A DNA stretch of 64,000 bases, from assembly GCF_002252635.1 (NCBI RefSeq), contig NZ_NQKX01000005.1:62001-126000 (forward strand). Direction: 5' to 3'. The DNA is from Synechococcus sp. MW101C3. Lineage in GTDB: Bacteria > Cyanobacteriota > Cyanobacteriia > PCC-6307 > Cyanobiaceae. The notes under the pieces were generated by a model. That model was given only the letters and a program-made list of their open reading frames with translations. It was not told where the DNA came from and did not search any database. Each line of letters starts with the position of its first letter. The stretch's first letter is position 1. Of this stretch, positions 17,078 through 25,650 are shown in pieces. The translations under genes were made by a program, and so were the position numbers.

Positions 17078-20041
17078 TCAGGCCTGGCTGCCCTGGTTGG
17101 AATCGAAGGGAATCCCCACCTGCTGGTAATAGAGGGTGGCGTAGGAGCCAGCGAGGCGCATCAGGTCGTCGTGGCGGCCATCCTCAATGATCTGGCCCCT
17201 GTCCATGAAAAGGATGCGATCGGCCTCGCCCAGGGTAGTGAGCCTGTGAGTGATGAACAGCACGGTGGTGCCTTGGAACCGTTGCCGCAGCCTGGCGAAC
17301 ACCTGCCGCTCGGTCTCGGCGTCGAGGGCGGAGGTGGCCTCATCGAGGATCAGCAGCGTGGGGTTCTGCAACACCATGCGGGCCAGGCAGAGCCGCTGGC
17401 GCTGGCCACCGCTCACGCCGGCGCCACGCTCGCCCAGCCTGGTGGCATAGCCATTCGGCAGGGCGCAAATGAACTCATGGGCGGCGGCAACGTTCGCGGC
17501 GGCCACCACGGCCTCCATATCGGCATCAGGGCTGTTGAGGCAGAGGTTTTCGAGCACGGTGCCCTCGAACAGCAGGCCGTCCTGGGGCACGTAGCCCACC
17601 TGGGTGCGCAGGCTGGCGAGCTGAACCTTGCCCACATCCATGCCATCGAGAAACACCTTGCCCTGCTGGGGCAGGTAGAGGCGATCGATCAGCTGCACCA
17701 GGGTGCTCTTGCCGCTGCCGCTGAGGCCCACGATGCCCACGAACTGGCCCGCCTTCACGCTCAGATCAAGGCCATCGAGCAGATAGGGGGTGCGGGTGCC
17801 ATAGCGGAACGACACCTGCTCAAAGCGGAGGTCGCCACGCAGGGGAGGCAGTGGTTGCTGCTGCTGGTCTTCAGGGCCGGCCTCCGGCATGCTTTCCATC
17901 ACTTCGCTGATCGCGGCCAGGGAGATCTGCAACTCCTGAATGCCCTGCCAGAGCCCACCAAGCCGCACCAACGAGCTCACCAACCGACTGGAGAGGATGC
18001 GGATCGCGAAGAAGGCACCGATGCTGAGGGTATTGGCCAGGATCATCACGACCGCCACACCCATCAGCACAACATCGGTAAGGTTGCCGACGGTTTTTCC
18101 TGCCTGGTTGAGCAGGGTGGAGAGGCGCGTGAGCCGGTAGTGGGCATTGGTGTAGCGGCGGTAGCGATCAAGCCAGCGCCAGCGGGCCTCCACCTCGAAG
18201 TTCTGGCTCTTCACGGTGCGCATGCCCGAGAGCAGCTCCACCAGATAGGAGTTGGCCGACGCCATGTAGCGGTTGCTGATCTTGAGGTTGCGGCTGATCA
18301 GCGGGCTGCCGATCAGATTGAGGCCGATCATCACGGGCACCACCGCCAGGGTGATGTACGTGATGGTGGGGCTGATGAAAAAGAGAACTACCAGCACGAT
18401 CAGGCCGAGCACCAGGTCGAGGCCAACGCCGAGCACCTGATCCACCACGAAGCGGCGGATCGAATACAGCTGGTTCACGTTGTAGAGAATGGCGCCCACC
18501 TGGCGGCTCTCGAAGTAAGGCAAAGGCAGGCGCAGCAGATGCTCCACCACCGACGATCCCAGGCGAACATCGACCCGATCGGAGAGATCAGCGGTGACCA
18601 GGGCCCGCACGCCGCCGATCACAGCGTTCACCAGCGTGGCGGTGACGAGGACAAAGAGGATGGGCGCCAGCAATGTGGGATTGTTGCGGGCGACCACCAC
18701 ATCGATCACCAGCATCACACTGAGCGGCAGCACCATGTCGAGCACCTGGTAAACCAGGCCCGAGAACACCACCATGGCGAGCATGCCGGGATAGCGGGAA
18801 AAGGCACTGAGGAACCAGCCCAGGCCAGCCTTTTCCACCACATCACGGCCGGCCCTGCCCTCGCGCACCACCAGCACATCGAGGCCTTCGGGGCAGCGCT
18901 TCTCCAGCTCGGCCAGGCTGAGCCGCACCGGCCCGCGGCGGGGATCACCGATCAGCACACCGCTGCCGCGGCCGGCCAGCAGCAGCAACACGAACTGGCC
19001 GTCGAAATCCAGCACCGCCGGGGGCTCCAGCCGGGCCAGCTCCCAGGCGCGTGCCCGCAGCGGCCGGGTATCGAAGCCGAGGGCTTCCAGCTGCAGCCCC
19101 ACCTGCGGCAAGCGCAGGGCACCGAGGCGTGCTTCCACATCGCGCAGATTGCGCATCAGCTGCTCGTTGGACAGCACCACCTGCCGCGCCTGGCAGAGCT
19201 GCTGGATGCAGAGGAAGGCCTGCTCCACCCGATCGGCAGCGGGATTGGTGGTGCTGCGGGCGCCGCCGCCCAGCGGACGGGTGTCCACGAAGCCCAGCTC
19301 AAGGGGATCGACGGGCAGCATTGGCGCCCGGTTGGTCAGGGGGACCAGGGCGGAACTGCCCTCCTGGGGCAGCTGGGCGTTGATGGCCGCTTCCGGGATG
19401 GCCACCACCCGGGGCGGCAGTTGGTTCACCGCGCCGCGCCAGCCTTCCGAATCCGATTGGAGCCGATCTCCTGGCAGCAGCCCGGCCGGCTGTCGCGGCC
19501 CGCTGTACAGCACCAGGTGGCCAGGGGGGAGCTGGTCGTTGGGGCCCAGCAGCAAGGCCTCACCCAGCAACTGCTCCAGCCGCGCCTGTGGCCGCTCGGG
19601 CCGCAGGCCCTGGGCCTGCCACCACACCTCCATCAGGCTGGCGAGCTCTTCGAGCGACGGCCGGCCGGCCACGGCCTGGCGCAGGAGCGGCTCCTGCTGG
19701 AGCAGCCGGACAGCCAGGGCCGCCGGCAGCACCAGCAGGGCACAGGGCTGAGAGGCCACCAAGCCCAGTTCCGGCTCACCGCGCCACAGGGAGGTCCAGC
19801 CCAGCCAACTGCCAGGGCCCACCAGACCGAGGCTGGTGGGTGGCTCCCCCAGCCGCACCTGCAGCCGCCGCAGCCGCCCCTCCACGAGCAGCGCGGCGCC
19901 GGGGGGCAGCTGACCGGCCCGCTGGAAGGGCTGGCCCACCCCCAGCTGAAGCATGGAGGCCTCGGCCGCCATCCGGTTGATCAGATCGTCAGGCAGGTCG
20001 GCGAGGAGCGCCGAGTTGCGCAGAAGCTGGTCAAAACGCAT
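17078..20041 (-). CDS. HlyB-like type I secretion ABC transporter with Crp-like N-domain and degenerate C39-like domain
   Basis: Exports an unfolded protein across both membranes. It has 987 residues. Residues about 30-130 resemble a cyclic-nucleotide-binding beta roll (PPGAALLVEGRLRRLQV, LVGPGSWLG). About 270-400 is a C39-like domain: the region VEQAFLCIQQLC carries cysteines, but the peptidase histidine site reads DGQFVLLL with no His, so it is probably a substrate-docking, non-cleaving domain as in HlyB. Transmembrane helices span about 420-690. The ATPase has Walker A GLSGSGKST (near 772), signature VSGGQRQR, Walker B LLILDEATSALD and switch His in FITHRL. It begins at ATG 20041 overlapping the foldase stop (TGATG). 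A non-cleaving transporter fits RTX substrates with C-terminal signals. Confidence 0.93.
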   Translation of the reverse strand: MRFDQLLRNSALLADLPDDLINRMAAEASMLQLGVGQPFQRAGQLPPGAALLVEGRLRRLQVRLGEPPTSLGLVGPGSWLGWTSLWRGEPELGLVASQPCALLVLPAALAVRLLQQEPLLRQAVAGRPSLEELASLMEVWWQAQGLRPERPQARLEQLLGEALLLGPNDQLPPGHLVLYSGPRQPAGLLPGDRLQSDSEGWRGAVNQLPPRVVAIPEAAINAQLPQEGSSALVPLTNRAPMLPVDPLELGFVDTRPLGGGARSTTNPAADRVEQAFLCIQQLCQARQVVLSNEQLMRNLRDVEARLGALRLPQVGLQLEALGFDTRPLRARAWELARLEPPAVLDFDGQFVLLLLAGRGSGVLIGDPRRGPVRLSLAELEKRCPEGLDVLVVREGRAGRDVVEKAGLGWFLSAFSRYPGMLAMVVFSGLVYQVLDMVLPLSVMLVIDVVVARNNPTLLAPILFVLVTATLVNAVIGGVRALVTADLSDRVDVRLGSSVVEHLLRLPLPYFESRQVGAILYNVNQLYSIRRFVVDQVLGVGLDLVLGLIVLVVLFFISPTITYITLAVVPVMIGLNLIGSPLISRNLKISNRYMASANSYLVELLSGMRTVKSQNFEVEARWRWLDRYRRYTNAHYRLTRLSTLLNQAGKTVGNLTDVVLMGVAVVMILANTLSIGAFFAIRILSSRLVSSLVRLGGLWQGIQELQISLAAISEVMESMPEAGPEDQQQQPLPPLRGDLRFEQVSFRYGTRTPYLLDGLDLSVKAGQFVGIVGLSGSGKSTLVQLIDRLYLPQQGKVFLDGMDVGKVQLASLRTQVGYVPQDGLLFEGTVLENLCLNSPDADMEAVVAAANVAAAHEFICALPNGYATRLGERGAGVSGGQRQRLCLARMVLQNPTLLILDEATSALDAETERQVFARLRQRFQGTTVLFITHRLTTLGEADRILFMDRGQIIEDGRHDDLMRLAGSYATLYYQQVGIPFDSNQGSQA

Positions 20042-20832
20042 CAGGGCTGGTCCTCCAGGGAAGGGGAAAACTGCATCAGCCGCTCACGCAGCTTCTTGAG
20101 TTGATCGCGCTGCCAGCGGCTGCGGCATTCCTCCAGGAGCTGGGCCCGGAGACGGTCGTCGAGCTGAGCGGGTTTGAGCGATTCCACCCGGATCAGATGC
20201 ACCACCCCGCCGATATCGAGCGGCGGAATCAGTTCGCCGGGTTTGTAGCGGCGCACCACCCGCATCAACAGCGGATTGAGCCGGTTCACCGGCAAGGGAC
20301 CCACCACCCCACGCCGCAGCCGATCGGCTTCGTCGGCGTGGCGCTCCACCACTTCATGAAAGGAGCATTCCCCGTCTTGCAGCTGAAAGAAGAGCTCAGT
20401 GGCCAGGTCGGGGTCGCGCACGCGCACCAAGGTGAGCACCACTTCATCAAGCTGACCGCGGCGCTTCAGGAAGAGGCCAGGGACCTCCTGGCTCCAGATC
20501 CACTGGCTGGCACGGGCCACCCGGGTGTCGAAGCTGGCCAGGGCTTCCAGCTCTTCCAGCGAAAGCCCGCGGGCCTCGCGCCAGGTCTGCAGGGCGTCGA
20601 GGTTGTCGAGGCCACAACGGCGGGCGTAGCCGAGCAGCAAGGCTTCGTCGTCGTCCTCGGCCTCGGGATCCGCCTGCAGCGGCAAGGGGGCAGCGGCCAA
20701 CTCCTCAAGCAGACGCCGCTGGCACCAGGCGCTGAGCAGTTCATGCCGGGCCAGGAACCGCACGGTGGCCTGATCCGGCAGAGGGAGTGTGTTGCCGAGA
20801 TCCTGCAGCTGGGGCGGCAGCAGGGTGTTCAT
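20041..20832 (-). CDS. Parvulin/SurA-like peptidyl-prolyl isomerase of the secretion operon
   Basis: 263 residues. The C-terminal half has a PpiC-type layout: QLDEVVLTLVRVRDPDLATE, FHEVVERHADEADRLRRGVVG, PLPVNRLNPLL and ELIPPLDIGGVVHLIRVESL. The N-terminal half is helical (CQRRLLEELAAAP, LEALASFDTRV), like SurA chaperone modules. There is no signal peptide, so it is probably cytosolic and could hold the substrate for the ABC transporter. Foldases of this sort are often found in cyanobacterial type I secretion operons. It is coupled on both sides: its start overlaps the stop of the TPR gene (20829-20832) and its stop overlaps the transporter start. Confidence 0.8.
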   Translation of the reverse strand: MNTLLPPQLQDLGNTLPLPDQATVRFLARHELLSAWCQRRLLEELAAAPLPLQADPEAEDDDEALLLGYARRCGLDNLDALQTWREARGLSLEELEALASFDTRVARASQWIWSQEVPGLFLKRRGQLDEVVLTLVRVRDPDLATELFFQLQDGECSFHEVVERHADEADRLRRGVVGPLPVNRLNPLLMRVVRRYKPGELIPPLDIGGVVHLIRVESLKPAQLDDRLRAQLLEECRSRWQRDQLKKLRERLMQFSPSLEDQP

Positions 20833-21809
20833 GGGCTACCGGTGCCGGCGGCGAGCTCCCGATACACCAGGGCCGCCTGCTGATAGTCACCCCGCCGTTC
20901 GAGCAACTCGGCCAGGCGGCGGTTGAGGTCGGGCTCGCGCAGGCGGGTGCGGAGGTGCTGAAGCAGGTCGATGGCCGCCGTGTCGTCGCCCATCTCCTCG
21001 AGATGCTTGGCCGCCACCACGAGTTTGTCGGGCTGGAGGTGATCGGGCTTGATGCGAAAGATGCGCAGCACCAACTGGGCGGCATCGATCGGGCGGCCAA
21101 GCTGGGTTTGGGCCACGGCCAGGTTGGTGAGGGCCGCCAACGACTCGGGCGATCCGGGGCGCGTGTGCTGGAGTGAGCTTTCAAGCAGCGGCACAGCCTC
21201 CTCGATCCGGCCGGTTTTCAGCAGCACGCCGCCCAGATTCACCAGGCTGCGGAAATGGTTGCCGTCGTATTTGAGCGCTTCACGGAAGGCGCGCTCCGCC
21301 TCCGCCGGCTGATTTTTCAGCAGGTGGCACATGCCCAGCAGGCTGAAGGAATCAGCACCACGGCCTCCCGCCACAATCAGCTGGCGCACTTCCTGCTCCA
21401 CCTCGGCGGCGTTGGCGCTGCTGAGCTTCTGGCGCAGGGCCGCGAGGGGGTTGGGCGTGGGGGGAGCAGGAGGCTGGCCTGGACGCTGCGGCAGGCCCGG
21501 CATGGGCTGGCCGGAGGTGCGATCCGGAAGGGCGAGCTGGGTGTAACCGGCAAGCTGGGCTGCCGCAGGCCCGGCCAGCACCCGCAACATCACATAGGCC
21601 TGCCGGTAGTGGGAAACGGCGAGATCAGGCCGCCCTTGGTCGTTGAGCTCTTCGGCGTAGCGAAACTGCAGCTCCGGGGAGGCGGGACCGGCGCTGGCCG
21701 GGGCATGGGGGGGTGGGGCAGGAGGCTGATCCAGGGAGAATGAACCGCTGGGGCCGGCAGAGCTTTTCTCCCCGCCGAGCATGCGGATCAAGGCCGTACG
21801 CAAACCCAT
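20829..21809 (-). CDS. TPR protein at the head of the type I secretion operon
   Basis: 326 residues. After a Pro/Ala-rich disordered N-terminus (about 12-45) come TPR helices: FRYAEELNDQGRPDLAVSHY, LLGMCHLLKNQPAEAERAF, LVNLGGVLLKTGRIEEAVPL, LTNLAVAQTQLGRPIDAAQL and RRLAELLERRGDYQQAALVY. It is the first gene of a minus-strand operon: TPR, foldase, ABC transporter, HlyD, GT4, TPR. Its ATG lies 32 bases from the divergent GT2-GT61 gene at 21842, so both promoters must lie close to or within the 5' ends. Likely a scaffold for the export substrate; no enzymatic residue was seen. Confidence 0.8.
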   Translation of the reverse strand: MGLRTALIRMLGGEKSSAGPSGSFSLDQPPAPPPHAPASAGPASPELQFRYAEELNDQGRPDLAVSHYRQAYVMLRVLAGPAAAQLAGYTQLALPDRTSGQPMPGLPQRPGQPPAPPTPNPLAALRQKLSSANAAEVEQEVRQLIVAGGRGADSFSLLGMCHLLKNQPAEAERAFREALKYDGNHFRSLVNLGGVLLKTGRIEEAVPLLESSLQHTRPGSPESLAALTNLAVAQTQLGRPIDAAQLVLRIFRIKPDHLQPDKLVVAAKHLEEMGDDTAAIDLLQHLRTRLREPDLNRRLAELLERRGDYQQAALVYRELAAGTGSP

Positions 21810-21841
21810 CAGCCAGCCTCAGCCTGCATTTGCTTCGCCAT

Positions 21842-24397
21842 ATGTTGCCACGCGTTTCCGTGATCCTTCCGTTCCGCGATGCGGAACGGTGGCTCCCGGC
21901 CTGCCTGGAGTCGCTGCGGGGCCAGGAGCTGGCGGGCTGGGAACTGGTGGCGGTGGATGACGGCAGCACGGACCACTCGGCCGCCTTGATCGCCGCGTGG
22001 TCGCGCGGAGGTGTTCAGCCGGTGCGGCTGATCCGCCTAGCGACCGGGCGAGGGGTGGCCTCGGCCCGCAACATCGGCTGGGCCGCAGCGCGTTCGCCTC
22101 TGGTGGCCTTCCTCGATGCCGACGACATCGCCCTGCCCGCCAGGCTCAGCCACCAGGCGGCTCGTTTCGAGGCCGACCCCGGTTTGCAGCATCTGCTGTG
22201 CGGTTGGCGGCGCCTGGATGCTTCCGGCCAGCCCCTTCATGATGTCTGCCCCTGGCAAGAGGGAGCGGGCTGCGAGCTGGAGGCGGCCTTTGAGCACAAG
22301 GCCGTTCTGCCGAGCGCCTGGATGCTGCGGCGCTCGCTGCTGGCCAGCAGCGGCGGCTTTGATCCGGGGCTGCGGCACGCGGAGGATGTGGACCTGCTGT
22401 TGCGGCTGGCCGCCGATGGCCAGCGCGGCGCCTGGCTGGAGGAAGTGCTCTGCGGCTATCGGGTGCATGGCGGCGCGGCCAGCCGGCAGGCGGCCGATCA
22501 GGCCCGTGCGCTCCTGTGGGTGATGAACCGGCGCCTGGAGGCCCTGCCTGCGGCCCATCCGCTGCGGGCCCGGCGCACGGCGCTGCTGTTTGGAACCCGC
22601 GCCTGGGCGGGCTGGCACGCCTGGCAGGAACAACACCCTCAGCTGGCCCTGGAGCTGTGGCGCACCGCCTGGGGCAGCCGCCCGCACGGAGCCGCCCACA
22701 CCTGGCTGCACCTGGCCGAAAACGCGGCACGCAGCTGCGCGCGCATCGGCCGCCAGATCAGCGCTGAGCAGTGGCTGAGCGATCCCACCTGGTGCGCCCT
22801 GGAAGCGCTGGTGCTGGAGGATCTCGCCCACTCCGGCCGCGACCGTACAGGCCGCCGGCTGCAGGGCCTGGCCAGCCAGCTGAGGGCTGAATTGCAGGAC
22901 AGCGACCCGCTGTGGCGGCCGGAAGCACTGACCCGCTGGTGGCAGACCCTGCCCGCCGGCTCTGACCCGTTGGCCAGCCTGCGGCTCCGGGTGCTGGCCT
23001 GGTGCGAGGCGTTGCTGCAGCCGCAGTCCAGCGCGGCCGAGCTGGCGGAGGAGCTGGCGGAGCTGCTGCGCTGCTGGGCCCTGATCAGCTGGCCGGAAAA
23101 TGCCGAAACGGCGCGTCAGCGGTTGCAGGAGGTGTTTGAGCTGCAACCCGGTGCCGAACTGGCCCGGGCCATCGCGCGGCTGGCAGCCCCCCGCTACCCG
23201 TGGGGTGCGGCGGCGCTGGAGCAGCTGGCGGCCCACCTGCCCCCCCAGCCCAGCGATGGCGCGGATGCCGCCCGCTTCGGGGGCCTGGCGGCGCCAGCAC
23301 CGGGCGGGGCCTGCCGCGGCACCGACTGCCTCCCCTGTGCCCAGACCCTGCAGGAGCAGGGGTGGCGGGAGGAACGCTTCCAGCTGCATGAGCTCCACCA
23401 GGGCCGCGCCTGGTTGCGCCCACCCAGCAGCAACCCCTGGGGCACCACCCACGGACTTGGTGTGGCCGATGGTGCGGGCGCGCTGCTGCCGCAGCTGTGT
23501 CGCCGCTATCCCCAGCCCTGGCCCACCTGCCCCAACCCTCCAACCAGCACCGAGCCGCCCCCGGCCGGAGCGCCGCTGGTGGTGGCCGGAACGGTGCTGG
23601 CCGTGGCGGACCTCTCCGCCGAGATCCACTACCACTGGCTGCTTGACAGCCTGCCGCGCCTGGGCCTGGCGCTGGCTGGCGCGGAGGGGTGGCCGGCCGC
23701 CTGGCACCTCTGGCACAACGGCGGCAGCAGCGAGCGGGTGCGCCGCTGCCTGGTGGACGACCTCGGCATTCCGCCCGAGCGGCTGATCGATGCGCGTGAA
23801 CACCCCCACCTGCAGGCAAAGCGGCTGTTGGTGCCCGCTGCGCTGCACCCATTGGGTTGGCCGTCGCGGCGGGCCCGCGCCTGGCTGCGCCACCGCTACC
23901 TACGGCCTGAGCAGCGGGGACCCCGGCGTGGGGCAGGCCGGCGGCTGTGGCTGGTGCGCGGCCCATCGGGCCGCCGACCGGTGTTCGGGGAGGCGGAGCT
24001 GCTGACGCACCTGGAGCAGGAGGGGTTGGCGCTGGAGCCCACGGTGCTGGAAGGACTGCCGCTGGCGGATCAGGCGGCCCTGATCGCCGACGCCGAACTG
24101 CTGGTGCTCGCCCATGGAGCAGCGTTGGCGGGCTTGGCCTTTGCACGACCGGGCACCCAGGTGCTGGAGCTGCATCAGCCGCGCTACGCCCCTCCCTACG
24201 GCCATGCCCTGGCGGCAGCGGGCGCCCTGAAGCTGGTGCGCTGCCTGCAGCCGGCTACGCCACCCAGGCTGTACAGCCAGCTGCTGTTCGAGGCGCCGAT
24301 CACAGAGCCGATCCTGCTCGATCCCGTGCGTGTGGCGGCTGCCCTGCGACGGATCCAGCAGGACGCAGCGGCAGATGATCTGGGGCAGCCTGCCTAA
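21842..24397 (+). CDS. Bifunctional GT2-GT61 glycosyltransferase fusion
   Basis: 851 residues from ATG 21842. Residues about 1-230 are a GT2 domain: VSVILPFRDAERWLPACLES, VAVDDGST, FLDADDI (DxD metal site) and GGFDPGLRHAEDVDLLLRL. A helical linker (about 250-480) follows. The C-terminal half (about 560-840) is GT61/DUF563-like: VADLSAEIHYHWLLDSLPRL, DLGIPPERLI, RRLWLVRGPSGRRPVFGE, ILIADAELLVLAHGAALAG as LIADAELLVLAHGAALAGLA, and ARPGTQVLELHQP. Such fusions let one polypeptide add two sugars in series; that is inference. It divergently faces the secretion operon. The sulfotransferase gene starts 10 bases downstream of its stop. Confidence 0.88.
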   Translation: MLPRVSVILPFRDAERWLPACLESLRGQELAGWELVAVDDGSTDHSAALIAAWSRGGVQPVRLIRLATGRGVASARNIGWAAARSPLVAFLDADDIALPARLSHQAARFEADPGLQHLLCGWRRLDASGQPLHDVCPWQEGAGCELEAAFEHKAVLPSAWMLRRSLLASSGGFDPGLRHAEDVDLLLRLAADGQRGAWLEEVLCGYRVHGGAASRQAADQARALLWVMNRRLEALPAAHPLRARRTALLFGTRAWAGWHAWQEQHPQLALELWRTAWGSRPHGAAHTWLHLAENAARSCARIGRQISAEQWLSDPTWCALEALVLEDLAHSGRDRTGRRLQGLASQLRAELQDSDPLWRPEALTRWWQTLPAGSDPLASLRLRVLAWCEALLQPQSSAAELAEELAELLRCWALISWPENAETARQRLQEVFELQPGAELARAIARLAAPRYPWGAAALEQLAAHLPPQPSDGADAARFGGLAAPAPGGACRGTDCLPCAQTLQEQGWREERFQLHELHQGRAWLRPPSSNPWGTTHGLGVADGAGALLPQLCRRYPQPWPTCPNPPTSTEPPPAGAPLVVAGTVLAVADLSAEIHYHWLLDSLPRLGLALAGAEGWPAAWHLWHNGGSSERVRRCLVDDLGIPPERLIDAREHPHLQAKRLLVPAALHPLGWPSRRARAWLRHRYLRPEQRGPRRGAGRRLWLVRGPSGRRPVFGEAELLTHLEQEGLALEPTVLEGLPLADQAALIADAELLVLAHGAALAGLAFARPGTQVLELHQPRYAPPYGHALAAAGALKLVRCLQPATPPRLYSQLLFEAPITEPILLDPVRVAAALRRIQQDAAADDLGQPA

Positions 24398-24407
24398 TCT
24401 CGCCACC

Positions 24408-25472
24408 ATGCTGCTGGCCAAAACGAAAGGACTCCAACAGGCGGCGGCGGCACGGATGGAGGCCCGACCCGAGGCCGCGGCTGCCGCCTACCTGCAGGTG
24501 CTGGCGCTGGATCCGGCGGACGCCAGCAGCCTGCGGGGTCTGTATTACCTGCAGATCGACGCCTCCGCCCGTCAGGAGCTGTTGCCCCAGCTGCGCCAGC
24601 TGATCGAAGCGGCACCCCCCCACTCCCTTGGCTTGTCGCTGTTGGCCCATTGGCTGCGGGACGACGACCCGGAAGCGGCGATGGCCCTGAACCGCCGGGC
24701 CGCCCGCCTGGGCCTGCCGGCCTGGCGCCTGGCAGCGGGAGACGGTGGGCTGCCGGAGGTGCTGATCCTCGGCGCTCCCAAGAGCGGCACCACCTCCCTG
24801 GCGGCCTACCTGGCCGGTCATCCGCGGGTGTGGCTGCATCCGCTCAAGGAACTGCACTTCTTCGACAACCACTGGCAACGGGGCGAGGCCTGGTACCGGG
24901 CCCAGTTTCCGGCGCTGCGCAGCCCGGGGCTGCTGCGGCTGGAGGCCACACCTGACTATCTGCAGAACCCGGAAACGCCGCAACGGATGCGCGCCCTGGT
25001 GCCGGAAGCGCGGCTGATCGTGCTGCTGCGCGAACCACTGGATCGGGCACTCAGCTGGCTGCGCCATATGCACAGCCTGATCGGCCTCTCGGGTGATGCC
25101 GGAGCCCTGCTGGCGGATGAAGCCGACCGGCTGGAGGCGATGGGAAGGGCAGAACGGGCAGCGATCGGCTGGTTTCGGCCCAATGCGCTGAGCGGCAGCC
25201 TCTACGCCGAGCAGCTACGCCGCTGGCAAGCGGTATGGCCGGCGTCTCAACTGCTGGTGCTGCGTTTCGAAGACCTGGCCCTCCACCCCGAGCGGGTGCT
25301 GCACCGCTGCCTGGCCTTCCTCGATCTGGAGCGCGAGGGCCTGCCGGCGGGCCGCAGCTATCCGGCGCACAACGTGGGTGTGGCACCCAGCCAGCCGATC
25401 GATCCGGCGCTGGCGCGCCGTTGCCGGGAAGGAGTGCTGGCGGAAGCGCTTGAGCTGTGGACGGCGTTGTGA
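24408..25472 (+). CDS. PAPS-dependent sulfotransferase
   Basis: Transfers sulfate from PAPS to a carbohydrate or protein hydroxyl. It has 354 residues from ATG 24408. The N-terminus (1-105) is TPR-like (AAAYLQVLALDPADASSLRG). The 5'-phosphosulfate loop GAPKSGTTS is at 122-130; HPLKELHFFDNH holds the likely catalytic region; the 3'-phosphate site is LIVLLREPLDRALSWLRHM. This pattern resembles heparan-sulfate-type sulfotransferases. An earlier ATG at 24375 overlaps the preceding gene. It sits between two glycosyltransferase genes on the same strand, so the cluster product is probably a sulfated glycan. Confidence 0.88.
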   Translation: MLLAKTKGLQQAAAARMEARPEAAAAAYLQVLALDPADASSLRGLYYLQIDASARQELLPQLRQLIEAAPPHSLGLSLLAHWLRDDDPEAAMALNRRAARLGLPAWRLAAGDGGLPEVLILGAPKSGTTSLAAYLAGHPRVWLHPLKELHFFDNHWQRGEAWYRAQFPALRSPGLLRLEATPDYLQNPETPQRMRALVPEARLIVLLREPLDRALSWLRHMHSLIGLSGDAGALLADEADRLEAMGRAERAAIGWFRPNALSGSLYAEQLRRWQAVWPASQLLVLRFEDLALHPERVLHRCLAFLDLEREGLPAGRSYPAHNVGVAPSQPIDPALARRCREGVLAEALELWTAL

Positions 25473-25650
25473 GCCGATGGACAGCGCTCTGAGCGTGCCG
25501 AAGGTAGACAGGCTGGTGCAACTGCCGCCAGCGTGCGACGACGTTGGCCGCCGTTGGCTGGCCTGGCGCCAGGGACACGACCGACGCCGCTCGGTCCGGT
25601 GCTCAGTGAAGGCCCGGAGCAAGAAAACACTGGACGTACAGTTGCGTGGC

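Noticed and set aside
16439-20104. 1221-residue open frame on the plus strand
   Set aside because: It is exactly antisense to the HlyD and ABC transporter genes; its His/Gln/Gly-rich translation has no domain, and such frames are expected opposite GC-rich genes.
22037-23893. 618-residue open frame on the minus strand
   Set aside because: Antisense to the GT2-GT61 gene, with no recognisable motif.
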